A stretch of 64,000 nucleotides of DNA, taken from the NCBI RefSeq assembly GCF_001553955.1, contig NZ_CP014234.1, positions 310,001 through 374,000 on the forward strand, read 5' to 3'. The translations under genes and the position numbers were made by a program. This DNA comes from Moraxella osloensis. GTDB lineage: Bacteria > Pseudomonadota > Gammaproteobacteria > Pseudomonadales > Moraxellaceae. Below the pieces are notes generated by a model that was given only the letters and a program-made list of their open reading frames with translations, was not told the DNA's origin and made no database searches. This document shows, piece after piece, positions 27,876 through 36,775 of this stretch (positions are counted from its first letter, which is position 1; each line of letters starts with the position of its first letter).

Positions 27876-27914
27876 AAAAAAAAGCAAGACGACAACGTGT
27901 GACGTCTTGCTTTT
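27876..27914 (-). terminator. Rho-independent terminator after the Thr-rich secreted protein gene
   Basis: AAAAGCAAGACG (27880-27891) pairs perfectly with CGTCTTGCTTTT (27903-27914). On the minus strand the stem runs into eight T (27883-27876). The plus strand has a shorter T-run, so weak termination in that direction is also possible. Confidence 0.88.
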
Positions 27915-27939
27915 GGTAGATTAACGAATTAGTGTCTAT

Positions 27940-27960
27940 GAATTACGAATTACGAATTAC
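27940..27960. repeat. 3 x 7-bp tandem repeat at a gene end
   Basis: GAATTAC occurs three times in a row; the third copy contains the stop codon of the minus-strand secreted-protein gene. Because the unit is 7 bp, changes in copy number inside the coding part would shift the frame at the very C-terminus. Confidence 0.8.
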
Positions 27961-28526
27961 GGATTAACAATAATAGCCGGTGCAGTCGTGACAGGCATGG
28001 TGGTCATTGTTGCTACCGCGGGCGTTGAGGCCGGTAGTAATACGGGGGTTGTCGTAGTAGTAGAAACAACCGTGGCAGGTTTTGACACGGTTACTGTCGC
28101 GCCTGAGCCTGTTTGTACCGTCACTGGGGTGGTGGTATTGACATTCGATGTTGATACTACGGTCGTACTAGGCAGTGTGGTAATAGGCGCTGTTGTTATC
28201 ACAGGGGCTGTGGTAGTGACGACAGGCGTAGAGGTAGAGACAGTGCGATAGGTGGGCGTGGTGACAATTTGTGTCGGGTAAAATGGCATACCGTCAACGA
28301 TGGTAAATTCATTGGGGCGAACCATCACCGTATCGCTCGTGCCATCGCTATGTTGATTGACAATCGTTGTGGTTTTTGGCGCCACGCGCGTCGTGGTTAC
28401 CGTTGTCGTTTTCTTAGCGGCGGCTTTAACGGTGTGCGCATGACTGGGGGTTGCCATGGCACTCATGGCAATCACCGCAACTGTCGCGGCAACGATTTGG
28501 GATTTTTTTATAGCGGTCATCATCAT
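27957..28526 (-). CDS. Secreted threonine-rich low-complexity protein, unknown function
   Basis: About 189 aa starting at the ATG at 28526, which has GAGGAAA 6-8 bases upstream; the 17 codons further upstream lack support. A clear Sec signal peptide is present (basic KK, hydrophobic VAATVAVIAMSAMA, cleavage after SHA). The mature part is rich in Thr, Val, Pro and Ala, with irregular TTT/VVTT repeats and only one ordered-looking patch (RPNEFTIVDGMPFYPTQI). No domain is recognised. It is likely periplasmic or surface-located. The patch around FYPTQI resembles short periplasmic motifs in other Moraxellaceae hypothetical proteins only in a general way. Confidence 0.7.
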   Translation of the reverse strand: MMMTAIKKSQIVAATVAVIAMSAMATPSHAHTVKAAAKKTTTVTTTRVAPKTTTIVNQHSDGTSDTVMVRPNEFTIVDGMPFYPTQIVTTPTYRTVSTSTPVVTTTAPVITTAPITTLPSTTVVSTSNVNTTTPVTVQTGSGATVTVSKPATVVSTTTTTPVLLPASTPAVATMTTMPVTTAPAIIVNP

Positions 28527-28874
28527 GTTGTGTTTCCTCAAAAATACACACGGAATTGATGAAATTATTATGCGCATATTGTTGATAGAAAGATAAGTTA
28601 TAAATGTAAATAACAGGCAAAATTTGCAATTTATGCGATAACTGCTGTGAAAAAATGTAACTACATGGGTAGGTTAACTCATCAAATGCGACACTTTGAT
28701 AGGCTTAAAACTTTGTCAGGTAAAGCGCTTAGACCAGCAAAAAAATAGGCGTGACGGTTGTTTTATTGGATTACAAGGTTTATCCTTATCCGTTGACATT
28801 GAATATTTGGGCAATGCCACGTTAGCGTAAATTTTTTAGCAGTCAAACTTATCAATTAAATGTAGGAGCTATTC
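28527..28874. other. 348-base divergent spacer
   Basis: AT-rich region between the minus-strand secreted-protein gene and the plus-strand aminotransferase gene. It must hold two promoters. A TTGACA lies near 28794, but no -10 stands at normal spacing. No ORF or RNA gene is seen. Confidence 0.4.
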
Positions 28875-30071
28875 ATGTTTTCACATGTAGAACCGTATGC
28901 AGGTGACCCGATTTTGGGATTGATGGACAAGCATAAACAAGACCCACGTGCCGACAAAGTGAATTTGGGTGTGGGTGTCTATTTTGATAATGACGGTAAA
29001 TTACCCGTCCTCAACTGTGTGCAAAAAGCTGAAGCACAAATCGCTAATCCACCAAAACCACGTCCCTATCTGCCAATGGACGGTCTGCCAGGTTATCGCG
29101 CGGCTTGCCAAAACCTATTGTTTGGTAAAGATGCACAAGTATTAAAAGACAAGCGTGTAGCAACCACAGCGACCATCGGTGGTTCAGGCGCGCTCAAAGT
29201 CGGGGCTGATTTTATTCATGCTTGGTTTCCACAAGCCAAATGCTATGTGTCTGACCCAACATGGGCGAACCATATTGGTATCTTTGAAGGGTCTGGTTTT
29301 GCGGTGGGCAAATATCCCTACTATGATGCAGCGACCAATGGCATCAAATTCGATGAGCTGATTGCCTTTTTAAACACCTTGCAAGCCCATGATGTGGTGT
29401 TGCTGCATCCCTGTTGTCATAATCCAACGGGCGTTGACTTGACCCAAGCGCAATGGGATAAAGTGCTTGAAGTGGTGAAAGCGAAAAACTTGCTTGCCTT
29501 TATGGATATTGCTTATCAAGGCTTTGGTGAAGACATGGATGCAGATGTCTATGCGATTCGCAAAGCAGTGGACATGGGTTTGTTGTTCTTTGTCAGTAAC
29601 TCATTCTCAAAAAATCTATCACTGTATGGTGAACGCGTTGGCGGTTTATCTGTGGTGTGTAAAGACGAAGCACAAGCCAAAGCGGTACAAGGTCAATTGC
29701 AGTTCAATATCCGCCGCATTTACTCAAGCCCACCTTCACACGGCGGTCACGTGGTTGATATCGTGATGAATGACGACGCGTTATTCAATGAATGGGTACA
29801 AGAAGTGTATGTGATGCGCGATCGTATCAAAGACATGCGCCAAAAACTGCGTGACAGTTTAGAAGCCAAATTACCCGGTCGCAGTTTTGAATATATCACC
29901 AAGCAAAACGGTATGTTTAGCTATACCGGTCTCACCCCTGAGCAAGTAGCGCGCATTATCAAAGATTTTGGTATCTATATGGTCGCTAATGGTCGTATCT
30001 CGGTTGCCGGTCTAAACGCTAGCAATATCGACTATGTAGCCAATGCCATGGCAGAAGTGTTAAAAGACTAA
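28875..30071 (+). CDS. tyrB: Aromatic amino acid aminotransferase (class I, TyrB/AspC type)
   Basis: A PLP enzyme transferring amino groups between aromatic or dicarboxylic amino acids and 2-oxoglutarate in the cytoplasm. The 398-aa protein shows DPILGLMDKHKQDPRADKV, LGVGVYFDNDG, HPCCHNPTGVDL, the PLP-lysine segment SNSFSKNLSLYGERVGG (Lys246) and C-terminal NGRISVAGLN. Length equals E. coli TyrB/AspC (~397). TyrB and AspC overlap in specificity; TyrB is preferred because related Moraxellaceae proteins carry that name. GGAG is well placed before the ATG. It is monocistronic with its own terminator. Confidence 0.87.
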   Translation: MFSHVEPYAGDPILGLMDKHKQDPRADKVNLGVGVYFDNDGKLPVLNCVQKAEAQIANPPKPRPYLPMDGLPGYRAACQNLLFGKDAQVLKDKRVATTATIGGSGALKVGADFIHAWFPQAKCYVSDPTWANHIGIFEGSGFAVGKYPYYDAATNGIKFDELIAFLNTLQAHDVVLLHPCCHNPTGVDLTQAQWDKVLEVVKAKNLLAFMDIAYQGFGEDMDADVYAIRKAVDMGLLFFVSNSFSKNLSLYGERVGGLSVVCKDEAQAKAVQGQLQFNIRRIYSSPPSHGGHVVDIVMNDDALFNEWVQEVYVMRDRIKDMRQKLRDSLEAKLPGRSFEYITKQNGMFSYTGLTPEQVARIIKDFGIYMVANGRISVAGLNASNIDYVANAMAEVLKD

Positions 30072-30129
30072 GCGTATTAAATGCGCTTATTAAATAAGCC
30101 TGTTAAAAAACTAAGATAATTAAACAATC

Positions 30130-30160
30130 AAAACCCTTAACCGCGTGTTAGGGGTTTTTT
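30130..30160 (+). terminator. Rho-independent terminator after the aminotransferase gene
   Basis: AAAACCCTTAAC (30130-30141) pairs with GTTAGGGGTTTT (30147-30158), with one G-T wobble and a 5-nt loop, followed by further T. Confidence 0.88.
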
Positions 30161-30354
30161 ATGACTTACAATTTATAAGTGATGGTGTATGACTTATGAT
30201 TAACGGGGCGGGGGAATGTTTAAGCCCGTTTTGGTAAGATTGTAGAAATATTTTTGACTGTTGTTAATTAAATCGCCACAAAAAACCTTGCTTTTGGTAT
30301 CGGCTTTTGCTGAGATACCGATTACAATAATTTTAATAAAAATAGGATATCTTT
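30161..30354 (+). promoter_or_regulatory. Likely promoter region of the phospho-signalling/SEDS-PBP locus
   Basis: The 194 bases between the terminator and the VWA gene should contain the operon promoter. A TACAAT at about 30323 is the best -10 but has no good -35. A small inverted repeat GGTATC...GATACC lies just before it. Assignment is tentative. Confidence 0.3.
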
Positions 30355-31137
30355 ATGGTCGCCCACAACCCCATACCCAATTTTCAAACCTCAACTGATT
30401 CTACGCCGCCATCCATCCCGCAAGCCATCACCCCCCAGTTTCGTGAAATCGACTACGGCAATAACGTTGCCCAGCGTACCCTGTGCGTTTTGGTGTTGGA
30501 TTTGTCAGGCTCAATGGCGATACGCTCAGGCAATGGCGACAAACGCCGTATCGATATGCTTAATGAAGGGATTGAAGCGTTTTATCATGATTTGATGAAA
30601 GACGAAACAGCCCGCAACCGTGTGCGTTTAGCCATTGTCATCGTGGGCGGGGTCAATGACACTGCAGAGCTGATGATGGATTGGACAGATGCGATTGATT
30701 TTTTCCCCATTAAATTTCGTGAAAATGGCATGACGCCGCTCGGGCAAGGTATGTTACTTGCGCTCAATTTGATTGAGCAAGAGCGTATCAATCTACGCGA
30801 CAACGGTATCAATTATACTCGTCCTTGGGTTATTGCCATGACGGATGGTCTGCCCACCGATAGCCAAGATGTGTGGCAGGCGGCTATCAATCAATGTCAC
30901 CAAGCCGAGCAAAATAATCAATGTATTATTTATCCGATTGCCATTGATGCGGGCGTGCAAGAAATTAAGATGCTCAAACAGCTGTCGATTTTAACCCCGC
31001 CCGTGCATCTCAACTCCGTTAAATTTGTCGAATTTTTTGTGTGGTTGTCCGCGAGTCTTAAAACCGTGTCACAATCTGCGCCTGGGGAAACCGTGCAATT
31101 AGGGAGCATCTCACCGTGGGCGACCATTCAAAGTTGA
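30355..31137 (+). CDS. TerY-like von Willebrand factor A protein
   Basis: A 260-aa cytoplasmic VWA protein with a complete MIDAS metal site: DLSGSM (Asp49, Ser51, Ser53), the Thr of GMTPLG (Thr127) and MTDG (Asp164). The layout RPWVIAMTDGLPTD, and FVEFFVWLSASLKTVSQSAPG at the end (read in two parts), fit the TerY family. TerY-like proteins are known to travel with a PP2C phosphatase and a Ser/Thr kinase (the TerY-P triad proposed by comparative genomics). Exactly those two genes follow here. It probably acts as a metal-dependent scaffold. First gene of a co-oriented set ending at 44617. Confidence 0.87.
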   Translation: MVAHNPIPNFQTSTDSTPPSIPQAITPQFREIDYGNNVAQRTLCVLVLDLSGSMAIRSGNGDKRRIDMLNEGIEAFYHDLMKDETARNRVRLAIVIVGGVNDTAELMMDWTDAIDFFPIKFRENGMTPLGQGMLLALNLIEQERINLRDNGINYTRPWVIAMTDGLPTDSQDVWQAAINQCHQAEQNNQCIIYPIAIDAGVQEIKMLKQLSILTPPVHLNSVKFVEFFVWLSASLKTVSQSAPGETVQLGSISPWATIQS

Positions 31138-31202
31138 TGGTAAAGACAATCACCTTCAGTGCTCATGACAATAAAAGAACCTAAAAAAAATTGGGGATAA
31201 TG

Positions 31203-33299
31203 ATGAACCAAACCACGGATTTGTTCGCGCAATCATCAGTCCAACCATCTTGGCAAGTGTATGGCGCATCCAGTATTGGTAAATCCCATATCGACAGCAA
31301 CCTGCCCAATCAAGACAGTATCTATTTGCAAAAAACCCAAGACGGTTTGGTCGCTGTGGTATGTGATGGGGCGGGCTCGGCAAAATTTAGCCAAGCAGGG
31401 GCAGCGTTTTTTAGTCAATCGATTGGAAAAATGCTGCTTAGTCTCGGTGTCGGTCTCAGTGTTAGTCGCAGTGTCAGTCACAGGGGTATTGCGGTTGATT
31501 TGGTGCAAGTCAAACAGCAAATTATCGAGCAATTATCACAAATACGCCTCGACCTGCAGTCACAGCTGCCCGCTGAATCGAGCCTAAGAGATTATCACAC
31601 CACCTTTACTGGGCTACTCATCCATGCTAATCATCAAGCCATATTGGTGCAAATCGGTGATAGTCCTCTTATCACCAGCCAATTTGTTGTCCGCCATCCT
31701 CACATTGATTATTTCACCAACTTGCAAGTGTACGGGGATGATAGCAAGAATGAATACATCAATGAGACGCATTTTATCACCCAAGACAATTGGCAATCCT
31801 TCTTACGGGTTGAGGCAATTGATTTATCGCAAGTGGATTGCCTTGCACTGATGTCAGATGGCTGTGCGGACTTGGTATTTGAAGGCGCAAGTGTTACGCC
31901 CAAAATTTACCGCCCTTTTTTTGGCAACTTGCTATTTAATTTAACCCAAAGTCAAAGCTCACAGCAGGGCAGCGCGATTATTGAACAGGCGCTTGGCAAC
32001 CCTGCGACCTATCGATTAACCGGTGATGATAAATCCTTGGTGGTATTACTAAAAAATCAACAGCATTATCAAAACCTTGAACCGATGGTTGAGGGGCAAA
32101 ATGACACCCTAGAAAATGACACTATAGCGAATGCACCAAACAACCCCACGGTTTGGCATGCCGATGCTGTCAATCATAAAAACCCCCATCCCACCAGCAC
32201 GCCTGATGATATAGACTTTAATAACATCAATAACATAGCGCCTAACCCAAATCCGCACGCCAATGTTGTAACTGACCCTGCAACTTCAGCTGCCACAACG
32301 TCGCAGGTGTTGCCCCCTTCGCAGTCCGTCAGTGACTCAACCAGACAGCGGCGTAATACCGCTATGATGGCTGGCGCCGCGATGCTCATTGGTACAGGTA
32401 TATTAGGCTGGATAAATAAAGAGCGATTGCTGCCGACGCAAACTGTCAACAATGCCAATACTGCGGCATCGGTGGCGAGCACAACGCCCACCTCGGCTAT
32501 AACGCCCCCACTGACCGCGCACGCACTGGGTGATTCCTATGCCATTGACTTGAGCAAAGTCGCAGCGGTTACCGATAGTGGCAATCCCATCGATGATCCC
32601 ATCCTAAAAGTGATAGTAGCCAGCCCGCAAGGTGAGTCTATCAATGTCATCGAGCACAAATCCAAACAAACAAGCAGCGCTAAAACTAAAAACGACAATA
32701 AAAACGAAAACAAAAATAGGGTGAATCAGCCCTTATTATCCGCCACTGTTACCACGGTGGTCGCTAATAAAAACCCAACGGTTGCCAGAGTTTCCAGTGG
32801 CGCTGCGAGTACCGCTTTGCAAAACCAACATACCGACGCTACTTTGGGAGCTACTTTGACCGACTCACAATTTAACAATCATGCTGTCAAACTTGCCGCT
32901 AAAGCAAGCTGCTTGCCAGTTACCGATACCCATGATTTGATAAGTTTAGGGGTCACCATCCAGCCCACCATGCATTACTATAACTGCCAAATTAGCTTGC
33001 CTATCAAATCGATGACGAGCCAAATAGCGGGGTTAAGCAAACAGACGGAAATCTTGGATAGTCTGACGCTCGATAAAGGGTTAGCAGAAATTTTAACTAG
33101 CTCTACCACCAATACCGCAGCTACCGCCTCATCGGTTACGGGTACGGGTTTGCCTGCTAGCACGGTCAGCGATTCTAGCGGCAATCAGCAAATACAGCTA
33201 TACTATTTGGGTGTTACTGAGCCAGTAAATCATATGAGTGCCGCTGCTAGCACTGAGTTAGCCGCTTTACCCACCTCATCTGCCCATCTCAAGAGATAG
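31203..33299 (+). CDS. Membrane-anchored PP2C-family protein phosphatase
   Basis: The N-terminal PP2C domain (residues ~15-290) has the metal-binding aspartates: PNQDS (Asp38), VVCDGAGSA (Asp55), LMSDGCADL and TGDDKSLVVLL. A Pro/Asn/Thr-rich linker follows, then one TM helix (~387-407, AMMAGAAMLIGTGILGW) and a ~290-aa exported Ser/Thr-rich domain with two Cys. The phosphatase faces the cytoplasm. The start is ATG at 31203, with GGGG six bases upstream; upstream TTG and ATG codons at 31191 and 31200 are alternatives. A GT-C-AGT microrepeat inserts GVGLSVSRSVSH into the domain. It ends 3 bases before the kinase start. Confidence 0.87.
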   Translation: MNQTTDLFAQSSVQPSWQVYGASSIGKSHIDSNLPNQDSIYLQKTQDGLVAVVCDGAGSAKFSQAGAAFFSQSIGKMLLSLGVGLSVSRSVSHRGIAVDLVQVKQQIIEQLSQIRLDLQSQLPAESSLRDYHTTFTGLLIHANHQAILVQIGDSPLITSQFVVRHPHIDYFTNLQVYGDDSKNEYINETHFITQDNWQSFLRVEAIDLSQVDCLALMSDGCADLVFEGASVTPKIYRPFFGNLLFNLTQSQSSQQGSAIIEQALGNPATYRLTGDDKSLVVLLKNQQHYQNLEPMVEGQNDTLENDTIANAPNNPTVWHADAVNHKNPHPTSTPDDIDFNNINNIAPNPNPHANVVTDPATSAATTSQVLPPSQSVSDSTRQRRNTAMMAGAAMLIGTGILGWINKERLLPTQTVNNANTAASVASTTPTSAITPPLTAHALGDSYAIDLSKVAAVTDSGNPIDDPILKVIVASPQGESINVIEHKSKQTSSAKTKNDNKNENKNRVNQPLLSATVTTVVANKNPTVARVSSGAASTALQNQHTDATLGATLTDSQFNNHAVKLAAKASCLPVTDTHDLISLGVTIQPTMHYYNCQISLPIKSMTSQIAGLSKQTEILDSLTLDKGLAEILTSSTTNTAATASSVTGTGLPASTVSDSSGNQQIQLYYLGVTEPVNHMSAAASTELAALPTSSAHLKR

Positions 33300-33302
33300 T
33301 CC

Positions 33303-35828
33303 ATGCCGTATTTAATTGCAAACAATCAGCGTATCACCATTGATTTGCCTATCTCTCATGAGATCGGCTCTGGCGGTATGGGCATTGTCTACCGTCTCGG
33401 TAATCTGTTAGGTACGGGCAATTTGGTGGCAAAAATCTTTAAAAACCCCACCGATCCCAAAAACCCTAGCCTTGCCAAACTACAAGCCATGATGGCGCGC
33501 CCGCCTGAGCATATTTATGAAGTGATTAATGGGGTAGGGTATACCCAGTTTGCTTGGGTGAGACATCTGATTGTCGGCGAGCATGATGAGCTCATTGGCT
33601 ATGCCATGCCAGAGCTGGATTTTGATAGGTCGTTATCGCTCAATCCTTTTATGTACCCAAGAGAAGCAGCAAAACTGACCGCGTATCAGCAGAGTCTCAA
33701 TTATCGTGTGCAGCTGTGTGCCAATATTAGCGCCTTGATGGCGGATTTACATGGTCATGGGCATGCTTTTATTGATTTTAAAGAAGCCAATATGCGCCTG
33801 ATGCCAGAGCCAAGCACGGGGATGGATGATGATTATAAAGGCTTTATCGTTGGGTTTATCGACTGTGATAGCTATCGTATTACTGCCAGTGATGGCAGCG
33901 TTTATCCCAGTCCTGTCATATCTCCTGAAATGACCAGTCCTGAGTATCATGAACATAAAGACATTGGTTTGTTGGATGAAAAACACGACCGTTTTGTACT
34001 GGCGATTGAGCTGTTTAAAATTTTAAACAATGGCATTCATCCATTTTATTTTATCCCTGTGTCAGACCGATTAAAAAATGCCGCCCATCGCAACACCGAC
34101 CAATTTATCAAAGAGCGGCTATATGCTTACGGCTTGCAGCCACAGCCAGAGATTGCACCGCTAAAAAACAGCATTCATGTGTGTTGGGATGACCAAACCC
34201 GTGCGATGTTTGATAAAGCGTTTTTATCCACCCATCCAACGGATCGCCCAAGCGCCGCCGAGTGGGAAAACCATCTACGCGGATTGGTTCAACACCGCCA
34301 GTTTAAAGTGTGTGAAAACTATCCCAATGATGCCAGCCACATTCATTTTGTCGGTAAACCCTGTCATCGCTGTCTGTTTTTAACTGTACCCAATAACCCG
34401 TTAACCACGCCCGTCGCGCCTGTACCTGCAATCAGCGCTGCAGCGACAACCAGCGTCTGGCAGACCACGCCTGCCCGTGCTTCTGTAGCGTCCACTGCCG
34501 CAAATCACCCCAGTCAGCAGCCAAGCGCAGGTTTGACCGGTTTGATGGATGAGGAAACATTGGCAAACAATCGTCGGCTTGAGCAATCGCTCAATACTCA
34601 ATCTAGCAGTCACAGAGTCACAGCGAGCCAACCCATCAATGTCGGCGGTGCAGGGGATGCAGTCGACGACGCCACCCAAACAGCGGCGACTCATTCAATG
34701 GCGATGCCAGATACAATGCTAGATACGATGACAGATGCGATGACAGCACCCGCGCATCACACTGATACTCGAGATGCGACACCCACTACGCCACCGCATA
34801 CCACTGCCACCGGTGAGGTAGCTGTCAAAAAGCCCTCTAAAGGGTGGCTGATAGCGATGATTGCTGCCCTAATTGCTGGCCTAGTGGCAATCGGTGGCTA
34901 TGGCGTATCAACATTAAAATCCGCCTCAACACCCACAACATCACAATCCGCCACTAGCAATCAGTCTGATTATACCAAAGCGGCAAGTAGCGATGACAAT
35001 CCACAAAAAAAACCCAAAAGCCCAAATAGTTACACTGCCATCATCAAATCGCTGCCGACTGCAAAAGCCACTATGACGCAAGCGCTTAAAGCGCACAATG
35101 GCTTTTTTTCTTCCTCATCGCAAGCTAGCGTAGCCAAGCTATACCAAGACACGCTCGGTATTAGCCCTGAGTTTTTTGATAACGTAGTCAAGGTGGGTGA
35201 GTTTGCCGAGCCATCGCTCAAACAGCTGCAAGAATTGGGCTATAGCCAAGATATCAATGCGACAAAGCAATACTCGCTTGAAGCCTTTCGTAACGCGGAT
35301 ATGGGCTATTTTAAACAGCAGCCGATAAATAAAACACTTGCCAAACAACTCAATGAAGCGGCAAAAAGCTATTACTGGCGTAAAAAAGACCCAAAAGCCG
35401 CCGTTTATCTTCAAGCGCAAGCGGTCAAAAACAACCCCAATCAAGGCGAATATGTCGCCAATTTTGCTTATTATTTATTTAAAAATAACTATCCTTATAG
35501 CAAATCTTTTTTGCTTTATGCGCTACAAACGCCGCGTGATAGCAGCAAATACCCCAATACTTATATGATTGAATTGGCATCGGCAATGGCACTGCAAGCG
35601 GGTGATGACAAAGGCGCAGTGGGGTCTTTATTGGCGCAGTTTTATACCACGGACAATCAACAAAAACGTTGCCAAAACATGTTAAATTATCCGCAAACCT
35701 ATCCAGAATTGGTACCCATCGCCGAGAAAGTATTAGCCATTATCGACCAGCAAAACAGTAGCGGCGCAAATCCCGTGCCCGCTGAGTGCTTGCCGCCCTA
35801 CAACTGGGTGGTTGGATCGTCAAATTAG
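33303..35828 (+). CDS. Membrane-anchored TerY-P-type Ser/Thr protein kinase
   Basis: The N-terminal kinase domain (residues ~15-340) has the glycine loop EIGSGGMGIVY, the ATP-binding lysine (VAK, Lys44), a catalytic loop FIDFKEANM (Asp158, Lys160, Asn163) and DCDS at 187-190 in place of DFG, as in kinases of TerY-linked triads. A small Cys-containing patch (CHRC) and a Thr/Ala-rich linker follow. One TM helix lies at ~515-538 (WLIAMIAALIAGLVAIGG) and a ~300-aa exported domain has TPR-like helices and Cys residues. The His of the usual HRD is replaced, so activity needs testing. It follows the phosphatase by 3 bases. Confidence 0.85.
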   Translation: MPYLIANNQRITIDLPISHEIGSGGMGIVYRLGNLLGTGNLVAKIFKNPTDPKNPSLAKLQAMMARPPEHIYEVINGVGYTQFAWVRHLIVGEHDELIGYAMPELDFDRSLSLNPFMYPREAAKLTAYQQSLNYRVQLCANISALMADLHGHGHAFIDFKEANMRLMPEPSTGMDDDYKGFIVGFIDCDSYRITASDGSVYPSPVISPEMTSPEYHEHKDIGLLDEKHDRFVLAIELFKILNNGIHPFYFIPVSDRLKNAAHRNTDQFIKERLYAYGLQPQPEIAPLKNSIHVCWDDQTRAMFDKAFLSTHPTDRPSAAEWENHLRGLVQHRQFKVCENYPNDASHIHFVGKPCHRCLFLTVPNNPLTTPVAPVPAISAAATTSVWQTTPARASVASTAANHPSQQPSAGLTGLMDEETLANNRRLEQSLNTQSSSHRVTASQPINVGGAGDAVDDATQTAATHSMAMPDTMLDTMTDAMTAPAHHTDTRDATPTTPPHTTATGEVAVKKPSKGWLIAMIAALIAGLVAIGGYGVSTLKSASTPTTSQSATSNQSDYTKAASSDDNPQKKPKSPNSYTAIIKSLPTAKATMTQALKAHNGFFSSSSQASVAKLYQDTLGISPEFFDNVVKVGEFAEPSLKQLQELGYSQDINATKQYSLEAFRNADMGYFKQQPINKTLAKQLNEAAKSYYWRKKDPKAAVYLQAQAVKNNPNQGEYVANFAYYLFKNNYPYSKSFLLYALQTPRDSSKYPNTYMIELASAMALQAGDDKGAVGSLLAQFYTTDNQQKRCQNMLNYPQTYPELVPIAEKVLAIIDQQNSSGANPVPAECLPPYNWVVGSSN

Positions 35829-35869
35829 TTTATCAAATTAAAAATATGAAAATAGGGTAGTAAACATCT

Positions 35870-36724
35870 ATGATTATTGTCTGCCAACAATGTGGTCAAA
35901 AATTACCAAAAACTGCGGTTATGTGCCCAAATTGTGGCAGTCGTCAGTTTGCGCAACAATCTGATAATCATACTCAGCCGCCAAGTGCCTATAATGCCTA
36001 TGACGCGCCTCAGACCTCTCAGGTGACCCAGCCCGAACATTCTACTTGGCAAAGTTATACGCCAAATCCATCTGCAGGCAATTATCAACCGACCGATATG
36101 CCATCTGTTCAGGCGAGTCAACCCATGCAGCATCCTGCTCAACCAATCTATGCCCAGCCTAACCCTAATTATGAACAGCCTAATTATGCACAGCCTGATA
36201 TTGCTCAGGCGTCAAATCCACCCGCACAACCCACTGACTACGCAAATCATCATGTCGCTCCTGCAGTCAGTCAACTGCCTTCGACCGCGCTGCAGACTCG
36301 TAAGCCTGCTTATACCATGCTGTATGCAGGTTTTGTGCGCCGTGCATTGGCGTATCTATTTGATTTAGCGTTAGTGAGTTTATTATTGGGATTGGCTTAT
36401 CAATTATTGTTGCCGCAGATTTTACCGCAGCTTGGCATTCGCGGGTTTAGCGATCAAACGCTTGCCTTGATAGCGTATGGATTTTATTTGTTTTATATGA
36501 CGTTATTGACCTGTTTGGGACGACAAGCAACGGTGGGCAAGGTGATTATGGGTATGTGGGTGTTTGGTATGCAGGGTCAACGGCTTAATTTTTTCCATGC
36601 GCTGATTCGAGAAACGCTCAAACTGATTTTGCTGCCATTTGGTTTTTTGATGTGGTTTACCGCCCGTAAACAAACGCTGCATGATTTAATCGCGCGCACG
36701 GTGGTGTTGTATGACCCCAATTAA
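35870..36724 (+). CDS. Zinc-ribbon plus RDD-domain membrane protein
   Basis: A 284-aa protein with an N-terminal zinc ribbon (Cys5, Cys8, Cys19, Cys22). A Gln/Pro/Tyr-rich disordered linker with irregular QPNY/AQP repeats spans residues ~30-150. The C-terminal RDD domain has three TM helices (RRALAYLFDLALVSLLLGLA, then a second pair, ending HDLIARTVVLYD). RDD proteins have varied, mostly unknown roles. Its position suggests an adaptor linking the kinase/phosphatase pair to the membrane synthase. AGGG lies ~9 bases upstream of the ATG. Confidence 0.83.
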   Translation: MIIVCQQCGQKLPKTAVMCPNCGSRQFAQQSDNHTQPPSAYNAYDAPQTSQVTQPEHSTWQSYTPNPSAGNYQPTDMPSVQASQPMQHPAQPIYAQPNPNYEQPNYAQPDIAQASNPPAQPTDYANHHVAPAVSQLPSTALQTRKPAYTMLYAGFVRRALAYLFDLALVSLLLGLAYQLLLPQILPQLGIRGFSDQTLALIAYGFYLFYMTLLTCLGRQATVGKVIMGMWVFGMQGQRLNFFHALIRETLKLILLPFGFLMWFTARKQTLHDLIARTVVLYDPN

Positions 36725-36775
36725 TTTTTTAAACAGGGATAACAATAAAAAAAGTTAATCAATTTGGAAAACCCC

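Noticed and set aside
27988-28251. Valine-rich plus-strand ORF
   Set aside because: It is the antisense of the Thr-rich secreted protein, which has a signal peptide, a ribosome site and a terminator.
31581-31590. AGCCTAAG match in the PP2C gene
   Set aside because: Only 8 bases match and the flanks differ from the consensus.
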